The position numbers and the translations under genes were made by a program. Of a DNA stretch of 64,000 nucleotides, positions 8,151 to 17,473 are shown one piece after another. How positions within the stretch are numbered: the stretch's first letter is position 1; the number at the start of each line of letters is the position of its first letter. Below the pieces are notes generated by a model. That model was not told where the DNA came from. It saw only the letters and a program-made list of their open reading frames with translations, and made no database searches. This stretch comes from Gemmatimonas sp966112585 (lineage in GTDB: Bacteria; Gemmatimonadota; Gemmatimonadetes; Gemmatimonadales; Gemmatimonadaceae): contig CBHWDN010000008.1 in the NCBI GenBank assembly GCA_966112585.1, positions 107,472 to 171,471 on the forward strand. The letters are read 5' to 3'.

Positions 8151-10823
8151 ATGTCTCTCGACGCCCTCCGAGCCGCCCTGTCCGACCGCTACCAACTCGA
8201 CCGCGAGCTTGGCCAAGGCGGTATGGCCACCGTGTATCTGGCCACCGACGTCCGCCATCAGCGCCAGGTCGCCATCAAGGTGCTGCATCAGGATGTCGCG
8301 GCCGCCATGGGCGCCGAGCGTTTCCTGAAGGAGATCCGGCTCACCGCCGCGCTGCAGCATCCGCACATTCTCCCCCTCTTCGACTCCGGGGAAGCGGCCG
8401 GACGCGTCTTCTACGTGATGCCGTTCGTCGACGGCGAAACGCTGCGCGCGCGGCTCGATCGCGAGCGTCAACTGCCGGTCACGGATGCATTGCGGATCAC
8501 CACCGAAGTCGCGAGCGCGCTGTCGTATGCGCATCAGCGTCAGGTGGTGCATCGCGACATCAAGCCGGAGAACATACTGCTGCAGGGCGGTCAGGCGCTC
8601 GTCGCCGACTTTGGCATTGCCCTCGCCGCCAGCGAAGCCGGTGGCGGCGCACGACTGACGCAGACCGGCATTTCGCTCGGCACGCCGCAGTACATGAGCC
8701 CCGAGCAGGCGATGGGGGAGCGCACGATCGACGCCCGCACCGATCTCTTTGCGCTTGGTGCCGTCGCGTACGAAATGCTCTCCGGCGAGCCGCCGTTCTC
8801 GGGCCCGTCGGTACAAGCGATTGTGTCGAAGGTGCTCACCAGTCAGCCGGTTCCGGTCGACGAGCTGCGGCGCAATGTGCCGGAGCATGCCGCCGCGGCG
8901 ATCATGAGCACACTCGAGAAGCTGCCGGCGGATCGGCCGGCGAGCGCCGAGCAGTTCGTGCAGATGTTGGCGGGAACGACGGCGGCGCCTGCTGGTCGCA
9001 CGAGTGGCGCACGCAAGGCGGCGCCGACGCGAAGCTTCGCGCAGCGCGCGGCGCCATGGATTGCCGGCGTCGCGAGCGGACTGGTGATTGGTGCGGGGTT
9101 CATGGCATGGCGCAACATCAACACGACGACCAATGCCTCATCGGCGGCGCCGTTGCGATTCCTGCAGACAACACCAGATTCGCTCGAGCTCCAGGCCGTG
9201 TGTTGCGGTCGCATGTTCGCGCTGTCGCCAGATGGACGGTCGATTGTGTATCAGGCGCGCGCGATCATTCGCGACAGCACCGCGGCCACGCCGCCCATGC
9301 GACTGCTTCGACGCGAGTTCGGCAGCCTGGTCTCGATTCCGCTCGAGGGCACCGAAGGCGCGACATCGCTCTCCATTTCGCCCGATGGGACGCAGCTTGC
9401 CTTCGTGAGCGGAAACCTGCTCAAGCGCATGCCGCTCAAAGGCGGCTCCGTTTCAACGATGGCCACGTTGCCCGCAGGCTTTGTGGGTGGCACCGATTGG
9501 CGCGACAACGATCGCGTTGTGGTGGCGGTGCAAAGCACGCTGCTCGAAGTCTCAGCGAAAGACGCGCAGAGCACGACGCTGCTCGCGGCGAACTCGCTGC
9601 TGCAGCAGATCACCGGACCGACCGTGGTATCGGCCGACGGAGCGATCGTGTTCGCCTACGTGACCGTAGACGGACTCCCTATTATCCAGTATCTCGCTCC
9701 CGGTTCCACGTCGCCGCGACCGCTCATGATGGGGGCAACGCCACACTACGTACCGGCGTGGCGCGCACTGGTGATCAATCGGCAAGGCCGACTGCTGGCA
9801 TTCCCCTTCAATCCGGCAACCGGTGACACGCTTGGCGCGAGTGTCGCCATTGCCGACGGCAACACCTTGCGCTCACCGGTGTTGGCGCACGCGGAGTTCG
9901 ACGTGGCACCCAATGGCACCTTCATTGTCACGCAACGCCGATCTGGCTCGATGGTGGGCTGGTCGCCCACGAGTCAGGTCAGCATCCGCGAGAACGGCGT
10001 ATCGAGCAAGCTGCCGCTGCCGCTCGACAACATGATCGTCTACAACCTGACCTTCTCCTCGAATGGCAAGCGACTCCTGTTGATCGCTCGCAACGCTGGT
10101 CAGGACGGGCTGGTGTATGCCTACGACGTCGATCGTCAGGCCTATCAGCAGATCACAGGCAAAGAAGAAGCGTACGATGCCGCATGGACCGACCGCGGTG
10201 ACAGCATCGTGTACGTCGAACGGCACGGACGCGAACTGCGGATTCGTTCCGCTGATGGTTCGGGTTCGTCGAGCCAGTTTGCCTCGCTTGGCACCTGGCA
10301 TCAGGCGCTGCAAGTCGCCGCGCGTGGCGACTGGGCGGCCATCGCTGGCTTCTCGTCGTCTACGGCGACATCGAGTGATATCGCCGTGGTGCGTCGCGGA
10401 CAGACCACACCGCTCACGCCGCTCGCTGATTCTCCCAACGACGAATCCGATCCCGCGATCTCTCCCAACCAACAGTGGATCGCGTACTCGATGGTGCAGA
10501 GCGGCAAGTCCGACGTCTACGTGTCACCGTTTCCCACGCCCACATCGCGCACGGTTGTTTCGCTCAACGGCGGCAAGCAGCCAGTGTGGAGTGGCGACGG
10601 TCGCACCTTGAGCTACGTCACCGCAGACGGCGCGTTCGTGTCCGTGGCCTTCTCGCCCGGCGCGCCGCCATCGGTTGGCCCGCCGCGCGAGCTCTTTCGC
10701 CGCGGCTTCGCGCGCTTCTGGACACTCTCGCCCGATGGCACGAAGCTGATCACGATTGACACCTCGGCGTTGCTCAAGCTGCTGGGACTCGAGGTGGTGA
10801 TTGGCTATACACCCGCGTTTTGA
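8151..10823 (+). CDS. Membrane serine/threonine protein kinase with C-terminal propeller
   Basis: 890 residues. The Hanks-type kinase domain covers about 14-275: glycine loop GQGGMATVY (21-29), Lys43, HRDIKPEN (134-141) and DFG (153-155), then GTPQYMSPEQA. One transmembrane helix (AAPWIAGVASGLVIGAGFMAW, about 300-320) leads to an extracytoplasmic region of TolB/WD40-like blades with repeated SPDG turns (for example LSPDGRSIVY, ISPDGTQLAF, LSPDGTKLIT). This resembles PknB-type receptor kinases with a sensor propeller. The gene is divergent from the aromatic operon and convergent, with a 2-nt gap, to the PEP-CTERM gene. Confidence 0.92.
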   Translation: MSLDALRAALSDRYQLDRELGQGGMATVYLATDVRHQRQVAIKVLHQDVAAAMGAERFLKEIRLTAALQHPHILPLFDSGEAAGRVFYVMPFVDGETLRARLDRERQLPVTDALRITTEVASALSYAHQRQVVHRDIKPENILLQGGQALVADFGIALAASEAGGGARLTQTGISLGTPQYMSPEQAMGERTIDARTDLFALGAVAYEMLSGEPPFSGPSVQAIVSKVLTSQPVPVDELRRNVPEHAAAAIMSTLEKLPADRPASAEQFVQMLAGTTAAPAGRTSGARKAAPTRSFAQRAAPWIAGVASGLVIGAGFMAWRNINTTTNASSAAPLRFLQTTPDSLELQAVCCGRMFALSPDGRSIVYQARAIIRDSTAATPPMRLLRREFGSLVSIPLEGTEGATSLSISPDGTQLAFVSGNLLKRMPLKGGSVSTMATLPAGFVGGTDWRDNDRVVVAVQSTLLEVSAKDAQSTTLLAANSLLQQITGPTVVSADGAIVFAYVTVDGLPIIQYLAPGSTSPRPLMMGATPHYVPAWRALVINRQGRLLAFPFNPATGDTLGASVAIADGNTLRSPVLAHAEFDVAPNGTFIVTQRRSGSMVGWSPTSQVSIRENGVSSKLPLPLDNMIVYNLTFSSNGKRLLLIARNAGQDGLVYAYDVDRQAYQQITGKEEAYDAAWTDRGDSIVYVERHGRELRIRSADGSGSSSQFASLGTWHQALQVAARGDWAAIAGFSSSTATSSDIAVVRRGQTTPLTPLADSPNDESDPAISPNQQWIAYSMVQSGKSDVYVSPFPTPTSRTVVSLNGGKQPVWSGDGRTLSYVTADGAFVSVAFSPGAPPSVGPPRELFRRGFARFWTLSPDGTKLITIDTSALLKLLGLEVVIGYTPAF

Positions 10824-10825
10824 GC

Positions 10826-11827
10826 TCAGCCTCGCGCCCGGAAGCCCAGCTTGAGTCCCAGTGCAAGCGCGATCAAGGCGGTTGCCACCAGTAGAAGGCT
10901 GCCTGGCTCAGGCACGGTGGTTGATGGCGGCACGCCCGGCATCTCGGTGCCGGGACGGATGTAGTTGAATCCACTCGCGGATTGCATCGTCAGCTGCGCG
11001 AGATCAAGCTCTGTGCCGTCCTCGAGCTGCGCCCTGCTGATGCCGCCCCAGAGAAAGGTGTTTCCGAAATCCGCGTTGCCGGCGGAATCGTTTTGTCCCT
11101 CGGCACAGCCGCTCACGCAGCGAAGCGAAGCGCCGGTGTTCACTGCGGTGGATACACCGTAACGGATGGACGTCGACGCACCGATCGTGACCTGCGCCGA
11201 GAGGTAGAACACGCCAGTGGCGAAGGCTGTGCCTGTCGGGGGCGCACCACCGCTCGCGGTGAGCGTCGAGGGATTGTTGGTCGTGTTGCTGCCGATCGCC
11301 GCAGTCCAGCCCATAATTGCCTGACTGCCAGCAAGCCCGCCCGCCACTTGGCTCGCGGCGGAGAGCACGCCACTGACCCCCACATAGGCCGTGAGATTGA
11401 TCTTCGTGCCCGCCGTCAGCCCCGTCAGAAAGAAGGTGCCGAAGTCTTCCACCTGGGCGCCGGCGCGTATGTTCGAGTTCGCACTTGCGATCCCGTCAAA
11501 CGACGACTCCGGATAGAGTTCGACGAGAGCGCTCCCTACGCTGCTCGCTTTGACCATGCCGGCGCCGGCGCTAACGTAGGCGGCTCCCGACGATTGCTGG
11601 AGCAGTGTCGCGTTCTGTTGAATCGATGAGGCGGCGGTTTTCTGCTGTGCGCCGAAAGCGGTCACCGAAGGGGTGTTCTCTTCGCCATCGGACCAGCTCC
11701 CGGCGAAAGTGTTGTAAGCCGTGGTGATTGACCACGCAGTGACAGTCGTCTTGAACTGCTGCCCGTAAAGCGGCGTAGCGGTGACACCGAGTACGACGGC
11801 AGCGGTGGTGAACAGTGATCGGATCAT
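10826..11827 (-). CDS. PEP-CTERM sorting-domain protein
   Basis: 333 residues. The N-terminus is a signal peptide (MIRSLFTTAAVVLGVTATPLYGQQ), which decides the start at 11827. The C-terminus is a textbook PEP-CTERM tail: VPEPGSLLL at about 305, a hydrophobic helix, then basic GFRARG. Such proteins are cut and sorted by an exosortase (EpsH family), usually with extracellular polysaccharide genes. The body is rich in Ala, Gly, Ser and Thr with no recognised catalytic domain, and has one CVSGC pair. No exosortase is in the window. Confidence 0.85.
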   Translation of the reverse strand: MIRSLFTTAAVVLGVTATPLYGQQFKTTVTAWSITTAYNTFAGSWSDGEENTPSVTAFGAQQKTAASSIQQNATLLQQSSGAAYVSAGAGMVKASSVGSALVELYPESSFDGIASANSNIRAGAQVEDFGTFFLTGLTAGTKINLTAYVGVSGVLSAASQVAGGLAGSQAIMGWTAAIGSNTTNNPSTLTASGGAPPTGTAFATGVFYLSAQVTIGASTSIRYGVSTAVNTGASLRCVSGCAEGQNDSAGNADFGNTFLWGGISRAQLEDGTELDLAQLTMQSASGFNYIRPGTEMPGVPPSTTVPEPGSLLLVATALIALALGLKLGFRARG

Positions 11828-12125
11828 TGGTCGCAGGGCTGACGGGACGGCGCGGAGCCGAGATGGCAAAAGCGCGAGAAACGCCGCACGGTACGACGGG
11901 TGCCGCAAATCATCCTCAAGTCGTCATCAAATTCGGCAATTGCTTCCCATTTGATCGGCGATTCGGTGAGCGTCGCCTATCTCCGCTGCACCGAACTGTC
12001 TGTAGCTGATCACAAGAATCGCCGGATCCGGCGGGCTATTCCTGCATCCCCAAACGGTTCTCATTCATCATCAGTCGACGCGGTTTGTTCTGCTCAGCCG
12101 CATATCTCACGCCGAGTTACGGCGA
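11828..12125. other. Intergenic gap (298 bp), no gene seen
   Basis: This is the space between the BTAD gene's end and the PEP-CTERM start, both on the minus strand. It holds a 12-bp palindrome GCCGGATCCGGC at 12021-12032. No clear promoter, RNA gene or terminator was recognised. The small frames here look spurious. Confidence 0.5.
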
Positions 12126-14894
12126 TCAGCGAGCCGTCGACCGCTCGATGAGCGGTCGCCACCGCTGTGCACGGTCACGCGCCAACCAGCCCTCGAAACC
12201 GAAGCCGGGCACGCGCTCAAAAATGGCGGTCTGAGCGTCGCGTGCCGTTTCCCGATCTCCGGCCTGCAGCGCCACCCATCCCCACGTTTCGAGGCTGATC
12301 GCGCTGCTGTCCGCCAGCATCGCGGCGCGTAGCCCGGGCAACACCGCACCGGCGCGGCCCCGCCCAACCGCCAGCTCAGCCTGCAACAGCGTGCGGTTCG
12401 CCGCGTGGACCTTGGAACTGGGGACTGCGACTCGCTCGATCGCCCGCAGGACCGTCTCGCCATCGCGCAGTCGACCCGCACGAGTGAGCTGGACACCCAT
12501 CCAGTACAGCACCTGCGGTTCGCGAATGAAGGCCGCTTCACCGGCCAGCGTATCGAGATGCCTGCGGACCGCCACGGAATCGCCAACATACGCGTGCGCG
12601 GCGATGAGCCAGAGACGCGCCCGCACCCAACTCAACGTGTCCGCCATCGCCTTCGCGTCCTGAATGGCGACGCGAAGCGGCGCCATCGCATCCTTCGGCT
12701 GGCCACGCATCAATTCCATCTGCCCAAGTGCCCGCATCGCGCGCCCCTGGAGCCGTGGACCACGCGCGTCAAACGCGTGAAAGAAGCGTTGCGCACTGTC
12801 GTACAACTGCGCGCGCGCGAGCAACCCGCCATACAACTGCGGAAACATGGGGTTCTGCCAGGTCGTCGAATCGAGCGCAATGGCACGTGAGTACGCGGCC
12901 ACCGCCCGACGTCGCGTGTCGCGATCCTCTCCCTGGTACGACTGTGACAGATTGATCCATACCACTTCGTCGAGCGAATCCTGCTTCACGTACGATTCGG
13001 CGAGTGCGACGGCATCGGCGCGGCGAGAGACGACGAGCAATTCGAAAATCTGCGACCGCAGAACCTCTCGATCATCCGGACGCGCTTGCAACCAGGCCGC
13101 GCGCAACGCGAGCGCACTGTCCGCGAAACCGCGCGCGGTGAATGCCGCGGTACGCACCAGCATCCGTTCGCGGGGCGTGAGATGTCGCTGCTGGCGAAGC
13201 GCGGCCGCGAAGGCGCTGTCGGCGGCCTGCGGTTGGTTGTAGAGCGACAGCGCGCGTCCGAGCGCCGTCCACGCCAGCGCAAACGACGTATCGATCTGCG
13301 CCGCCTGTCGATATGCCACACTCGCGACGTCATACTGCTGCCGATTGAACGCCATCGTGCCTTGGGCATACGCGCGGAGCGCGTCGAGCGACGCGGTGGT
13401 GTACTCCGGGAGCGGCGGCGTGGACCTCAGCTCCATGCGCGAGTCGCCCAACTTGCTGCGCACCTTGCGCACCACCTCGTCGAGCGCGCCAAGTAGATCA
13501 CGCTCCTCAACCACCGGCGACTGCACAGTGAGCGCCGCCAGACCATCGCTTGATTTGACGGCACGCAGGGCAACGCGATAGCGCGACCCCGTCGAGATCA
13601 AGACCGGCACGATCACCGCGGCTGCGCCCGCGCGCTGCGCGACGGTGCGCGCCAGCGATTCAGTAAACGGTCCGCGTCGCGCGGTCGAGTCAGCGGCGGA
13701 GGTGGTCAACTGCCGCAACGCGCGAATTCGCGCACCACTCACCAGCTGCAGTGACTCCGATTCGCCAAGCGCCGCGCCGGTCGCCAGCGTAATCGCCGGC
13801 GCGAGTGTGCTATCGCTGACGGCCGACTCGGCGTCGGCCAGCACCACCATCACGCGATTGTCCGGAGATCCGACCAGCGCGGGGTCAACGCGCGTCGCCG
13901 CGAACCAAGCGCCCCCGGCAACGACAATGGCCGCGAGCGCAGCAACAGCCACGCGACGCGTCGACGTCCACCGATCGCGTACGACCTGCTCCGTTTCGCG
14001 GTCATGCGCCGGCGCCTCACCAACAGACGGCACGACAGTGCTGACGCCAAGCATCGGACTGACGCGCAGCGGCCTGGCGTCGGCCGCGCCGGCCTTTGCG
14101 ACCGAGGCTTGATGCGCTGACAACGCATCGATGGCATCCTGCAGCAAGCGCGCGATCCGTGGATCGGGCGTCGCGTCGTATTCGGTGGCCAAGCGGTCTG
14201 CATATACGCCATACTGCTCACGCGCCGTTCGCACCGCTTCGGCTGTTCCCGGCACCAACAGTGCACGCAGCCAGGCATCCGCCGCCGGCACAGAGAGCGG
14301 CTCGGCGATCAGCCATCGGCGTGCGACCGCAGCGGCCGACTGATGCTGCCCCGTCACCGAGAGACGTTTTGCCTCGCGCGCACAGCACTCGGTGAACAGC
14401 CGACGCAGCGCGGCCCGCTCCTGCTCGATGAACTCCTCGAACCGCGGTGCGCGCTCGACGTAGATACCATCGAGCAAGTCGGCTTCGTAGCACTGTATCG
14501 CTTCGGCGTCGCGCCCGGCCGCGGCCGCCTGTTTGAAAATCGACACATCTGAGACGAGCGGTGTCTCCGCATCCAGCAGTAAGTCCGCCGCTCGTGCCGA
14601 GAACAACTCGCGGTCGAAGACGCGCCGTAGCATGCGAAGCGCCTCGGCCAGCGAGTGCTTTGCTCTGGTTGGGTCGCTGTCACTCCAGAAAAAATCCGCC
14701 AGTTGATCGCGACTCAGCGGGCGCGTCGACAGCGCGAGCGTTGCGAGCACGGCCAGCACCCGCCGACGGTTGTCGAGCAGCAGCGCGCGCGCACGTTCAT
14801 CATCGGTGGCGTCATTCGGTGGCAACAGCTGCAGACCACCAAGCATTCGAAGCCGAAACGGACGCGTGTCGGCGGGAGGCACGGGTACGGTCAC
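12126..14894 (-). CDS. Membrane-anchored BTAD/SARP-like regulator with TPR repeats
   Basis: 922 residues, GTG start. An OmpR-like winged helix (about 12-108, with RDQLADFFWSDSDPTRAKHSLAEALRMLRR) is followed by a bacterial transcriptional activation domain (about 113-262, EAIQCYEADLLDGIYVERAPRFEEFIEQER). Both are as in SARP/AfsR-type activators. A single helix (about 314-334, RVAVAALAAIVVAGGAWFAA) is followed by roughly 590 residues with TPR-like helices (for example AYAQGTMAFNRQQYDVASVAYRQAAQID). The layout suggests a cytoplasmic DNA-binding half and an extracytoplasmic TPR half. Targets are unknown. Divergent from the M20 peptidase gene. Confidence 0.87.
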   Translation of the reverse strand: MTVPVPPADTRPFRLRMLGGLQLLPPNDATDDERARALLLDNRRRVLAVLATLALSTRPLSRDQLADFFWSDSDPTRAKHSLAEALRMLRRVFDRELFSARAADLLLDAETPLVSDVSIFKQAAAAGRDAEAIQCYEADLLDGIYVERAPRFEEFIEQERAALRRLFTECCAREAKRLSVTGQHQSAAAVARRWLIAEPLSVPAADAWLRALLVPGTAEAVRTAREQYGVYADRLATEYDATPDPRIARLLQDAIDALSAHQASVAKAGAADARPLRVSPMLGVSTVVPSVGEAPAHDRETEQVVRDRWTSTRRVAVAALAAIVVAGGAWFAATRVDPALVGSPDNRVMVVLADAESAVSDSTLAPAITLATGAALGESESLQLVSGARIRALRQLTTSAADSTARRGPFTESLARTVAQRAGAAAVIVPVLISTGSRYRVALRAVKSSDGLAALTVQSPVVEERDLLGALDEVVRKVRSKLGDSRMELRSTPPLPEYTTASLDALRAYAQGTMAFNRQQYDVASVAYRQAAQIDTSFALAWTALGRALSLYNQPQAADSAFAAALRQQRHLTPRERMLVRTAAFTARGFADSALALRAAWLQARPDDREVLRSQIFELLVVSRRADAVALAESYVKQDSLDEVVWINLSQSYQGEDRDTRRRAVAAYSRAIALDSTTWQNPMFPQLYGGLLARAQLYDSAQRFFHAFDARGPRLQGRAMRALGQMELMRGQPKDAMAPLRVAIQDAKAMADTLSWVRARLWLIAAHAYVGDSVAVRRHLDTLAGEAAFIREPQVLYWMGVQLTRAGRLRDGETVLRAIERVAVPSSKVHAANRTLLQAELAVGRGRAGAVLPGLRAAMLADSSAISLETWGWVALQAGDRETARDAQTAIFERVPGFGFEGWLARDRAQRWRPLIERSTAR

Positions 14895-15001
14895 AACGGT
14901 ATTCTGGCGACTGGATGCCGGATCGCCAGTGTATCACGTGACTCTCAGCGGTAGATTCAAGGATCGTTCATCATTCGGCCTCCCCCGACCTGCATTGCCG
15001 T

Positions 15002-16297
15002 ATGCGCCTTCGCCTCGCCGTCGCCGCTTCCCTGCTGCTCGCTTCGCGCCTCTCCGCGCAGCAGCCCACGCAGTACCCCACCTCGTGGGATCCCAAGCTC
15101 ATGGACCGCCCGGACATCAAGTCGGCCATGGACCTCCTGGAGAAGAACTTCCCGAAGCAGGTCGATGAGTGGATCACACTCACCGAGATGCCGTCCAAGT
15201 CGGGACAGGAAACGAAGCGCGGCGAATACGTGAAGGCGGTCTTCCTCAAGGAAGGACTCAAGCCCACGATCGACTCGATCGGTAACGTGATCGCTGTGCG
15301 TAAGGGCACGGGCGGCGGACCCACGATCGCGATCATGGCGCACATCGACGTCGTCTTCCCGAACGAAACGAACAAGAAAGTGCGTCGCGCGGGTGACACG
15401 CTCTACGCTCCTGGTGTTGGCGACAACACAGCGAGCGTTGGCAACATGCTCGCGACGCTGCGCACCATGAACGCGACCAAGTTCACGAGCAAGGGCGATA
15501 TCATCTTCATCGCCACAACGCAGGAAGAAGTGGGTCTCAAGGGCGCGGAGTACTGGCTCGCACACAACAAGGCGCCGGACCTGCTGATTGTGCCCGATGG
15601 TTCGTACGGCAGCGTGGCCTATGGTGCACTCGGCATCTATTGGACGAAGTACGTCTTCACGAGCCCCGGTGCACACACGCTTGCGTCGCGTGGCCGCCCG
15701 ACGCCGGTGCGCGCGGTCGCGGAAGCGGTGGATCGCCTGTATCAGCTGCAGTTCGGCGCATTGCCCGATGGCGCGGTGATGAACATCGGTCAGATCCACG
15801 GCGGCAACATCTTCAACGCGGTACCGCAGGAGCTCTACTTCACGGTGGACCTGCGCAGCTCGGATCCGGTGTTGCTCGATTCGCTCGATCGCACCATCAC
15901 GCGCATCACGAAGGAAGTGGCCGACAAGCAGCAGGTGGGGCTGCGCGTTGAAGTCGAGCAGAAGAACAAGGCAGGCGGCACCGCCAAGATGCTCGAGGGC
16001 GCACGCGCACACCCGCTCGTGCAGACGGGTGTCGACATCAATCGATTCCTTGGCATGAGCGCGGGTATGCCGGGCGCACAGGAAGCGGTCGCAACGGGTG
16101 CGACGGACGCAAACCCCGGTGTCGTGCGCAAGATCCCCGCAATCGCGATCGGCGGCTCACGTGCGAACGGTGCGCATCAGCTCTCCGAATGGGCGCTGGC
16201 TTCATCGGCGCTGCCGTCGACCAAGCTGTTGTATCTGCTCACGGCGACGTTTGCCGATGGCATTCGCGTAACCGGCAACTCCAAAGTCGTGCCCTGA
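15002..16297 (+). CDS. Exported M20-family metallopeptidase
   Basis: 431 residues with a signal peptide ending near SRLSAQ (about 20). M20/M28-fold zinc motifs are present: AHIDVV with His114/Asp116, GVGDNTA with bridging Asp141, the catalytic pair Glu175-Glu176 in TTQEEVGLKG, and Asp199 in VPDGS. The lid/dimerisation domain follows (GAHTLASRGRP...AVAEAVDRLY). Members cleave dipeptides, tripeptides or acyl-amino acids; this one resembles the peptidase T / CPG2-like branch. Substrate unknown. A GC-rich stem-loop directly follows the stop. Confidence 0.88.
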   Translation: MRLRLAVAASLLLASRLSAQQPTQYPTSWDPKLMDRPDIKSAMDLLEKNFPKQVDEWITLTEMPSKSGQETKRGEYVKAVFLKEGLKPTIDSIGNVIAVRKGTGGGPTIAIMAHIDVVFPNETNKKVRRAGDTLYAPGVGDNTASVGNMLATLRTMNATKFTSKGDIIFIATTQEEVGLKGAEYWLAHNKAPDLLIVPDGSYGSVAYGALGIYWTKYVFTSPGAHTLASRGRPTPVRAVAEAVDRLYQLQFGALPDGAVMNIGQIHGGNIFNAVPQELYFTVDLRSSDPVLLDSLDRTITRITKEVADKQQVGLRVEVEQKNKAGGTAKMLEGARAHPLVQTGVDINRFLGMSAGMPGAQEAVATGATDANPGVVRKIPAIAIGGSRANGAHQLSEWALASSALPSTKLLYLLTATFADGIRVTGNSKVVP

Positions 16298-16306
16298 CTC
16301 TTGTTT

Positions 16307-16341
16307 GGGGCCGCCGAGGGATTGGTCTGCGCGGCGGCCCC
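16307..16341 (+). terminator. Terminator-like GC stem-loop after M20 gene
   Basis: GGGGCCGCC (16307-16315) pairs perfectly with GGCGGCCCC (16333-16341), starting 10 nt after the peptidase stop codon. There is no T-run after it, so intrinsic termination is uncertain. Confidence 0.4.
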
Positions 16342-16353
16342 AGCTGCTGGATG

Positions 16354-16517
16354 GCACGGATAACTGACACTGCATACGCGGATTTCGCGGATTGAGCGGA
16401 TTGAGCAGATTCTCGCGGATCGATTTCACGAATCAAAAGCATTGGGGCTTTTGTAGTATCCGTGTCCAATCCGCGCGTTTCCGTGTAATCCGCGAATGCT
16501 GTGTCGGTTATCCGTGC
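16354..16517. repeat. MITE-like element, copy 1
   Basis: A 164-bp element whose ends are inverted repeats of 37 bp identical at 32 positions (left end GCACGGATAACTGACACTGC). The interior is built from repeated GCGGATT units. A related copy lies at 38971-39114. There is no coding capacity, so a non-autonomous mobile element or large palindromic repeat family is the best reading. Confidence 0.6.
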
Positions 16518-16556
16518 GATCCCGTTCGCGAGATCCCGCGAGATCCCGTGATGAGC

Positions 16557-16922
16557 TCAGTCCTTCGAGTTCTTAGTATCGGGCACGAGCAGGCCGAGCA
16601 CCGCCGACACGATCGACACAAGCAGCGCCCCAATCAACGCCGGCACAAAGCCGTCGACGCGGAATCCGTACTCCGAGGCGAGCTTGGCCGTCAGCATCAG
16701 CATCGCCGCGTTGATCACGAGCGCGAAGAGGCCGAGTGTGAGCACGGTGATCGGAAACGCGAAGAGCTTGAGAATCGGCTTGATGAGCACGTTCACCAGA
16801 CCGAAGATCAGCGCGACGACCAGCAGTCCCTTGATCGTGCCCGTGTAGCGAATGCCGTCGATGTATTGTGCCGCGCACCAGAGCGCGACCGCATTGATGA
16901 GCAGCTTGATGAGCAGGCGCAT
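16557..16922 (-). CDS. Phage-holin-family (PF04020-like) small membrane protein
   Basis: 121 residues with four hydrophobic segments. It opens MRLLIKLLINAVALWCAAQYI and contains GLLVVALIFGLVNVLIKPILK and FPITVLTLGLFALVINAAML, a pattern I recognise from the phage holin family 4 / YvlD-like proteins found on bacterial chromosomes. These are inner-membrane proteins of unclear function, sometimes tied to envelope stress. No other phage gene is near. It is 14 nt from the DUF2147 gene upstream, which may be co-transcribed. Confidence 0.8.
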   Translation of the reverse strand: MRLLIKLLINAVALWCAAQYIDGIRYTGTIKGLLVVALIFGLVNVLIKPILKLFAFPITVLTLGLFALVINAAMLMLTAKLASEYGFRVDGFVPALIGALLVSIVSAVLGLLVPDTKNSKD

Positions 16923-16936
16923 GCGTGAAGCTTATA

Positions 16937-17419
16937 TCAATCCGCGCGCGCCCACACCTGTGTTCGTCCCAACATTGGGACGCCGATGAATCCACGCAGC
17001 TTGAGCGTGCGACCGTCCTTCGCGAGTTCGATGCGCGCCTTGTAGACCTTCCCGTGATCCGGATCGAGCACTTCGCCGTCCGTCCAGAGCAGCGGATTCT
17101 CGCGATCGCGACGCAAGCCGGTGAGAATCGCCATACCGAGCATTGGCTGATTGTGCCGCGCCCCAGGGCACTTATCGCACAGTTTGTCCCCGATTTCGCC
17201 CGGCACGAGAGACCTCACCACGCTGCCCGTGAGCACGTCGCCGGTGATGGAGATGCGAATCTCTGCACGCGGCTTCTTGGTGTTGTCGTCGATCGTATGC
17301 CAGAGCCCGGCTGGCGACGGTGCGTTGGCCTGCGCGCGCAACGTGAGTGGCGCGAGGAGTGAAACGGCGAACGCGGCCAGAACATGGCCGCGTGCGAGTG
17401 GAATCAGTCGATTGGACAT
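16937..17419 (-). CDS. DUF2147 exported protein
   Basis: 160 residues. Signal peptide MSNRLIPLARGHVLAAFAVSLLAPLTLRAQ decides the ATG at 17419. The mature part shows the DUF2147 pattern: GLWHTIDDNTKKPRAEIRI, a CDKCPG cysteine pair, ILTGLRRD, WTDGEVLDPDHGKVY and LKLRGFIGVPMLGRTQVW. DUF2147 is a small secreted beta-barrel-like family (lipocalin-like) without a proven role. It probably sits in one transcript with the membrane protein just downstream. Confidence 0.82.
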   Translation of the reverse strand: MSNRLIPLARGHVLAAFAVSLLAPLTLRAQANAPSPAGLWHTIDDNTKKPRAEIRISITGDVLTGSVVRSLVPGEIGDKLCDKCPGARHNQPMLGMAILTGLRRDRENPLLWTDGEVLDPDHGKVYKARIELAKDGRTLKLRGFIGVPMLGRTQVWARAD

Positions 17420-17473
17420 ACGTGCAAAGAACACGAACGTCAGTGCGACAACCAGAGGTATCGCGTCGTCAGG

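Noticed and set aside
12021..12032. 12-bp palindrome GCCGGATCCGGC as operator
   Set aside because: GC-rich palindromes of this length are expected by chance in such a genome, and it lies far from both start codons.
14935..14942. TCACGTGA-like box between the BTAD and M20 genes
   Set aside because: An 8-bp palindrome alone is too weak to claim as a regulator site.
14957..16012. 351-codon minus-strand frame
   Set aside because: Antisense of the M20 peptidase, whose zinc motifs are intact.
16381..16530. CRISPR-like array of GCGGATT repeats
   Set aside because: The repeats are very short, unevenly spaced and embedded in a longer inverted repeat. There are no spacers of constant length and no cas genes.
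16557..16922. Prophage signal from the holin-like protein
   Set aside because: This family is common on chromosomes without phage. No integrase, capsid, tail or lysin gene lies nearby.
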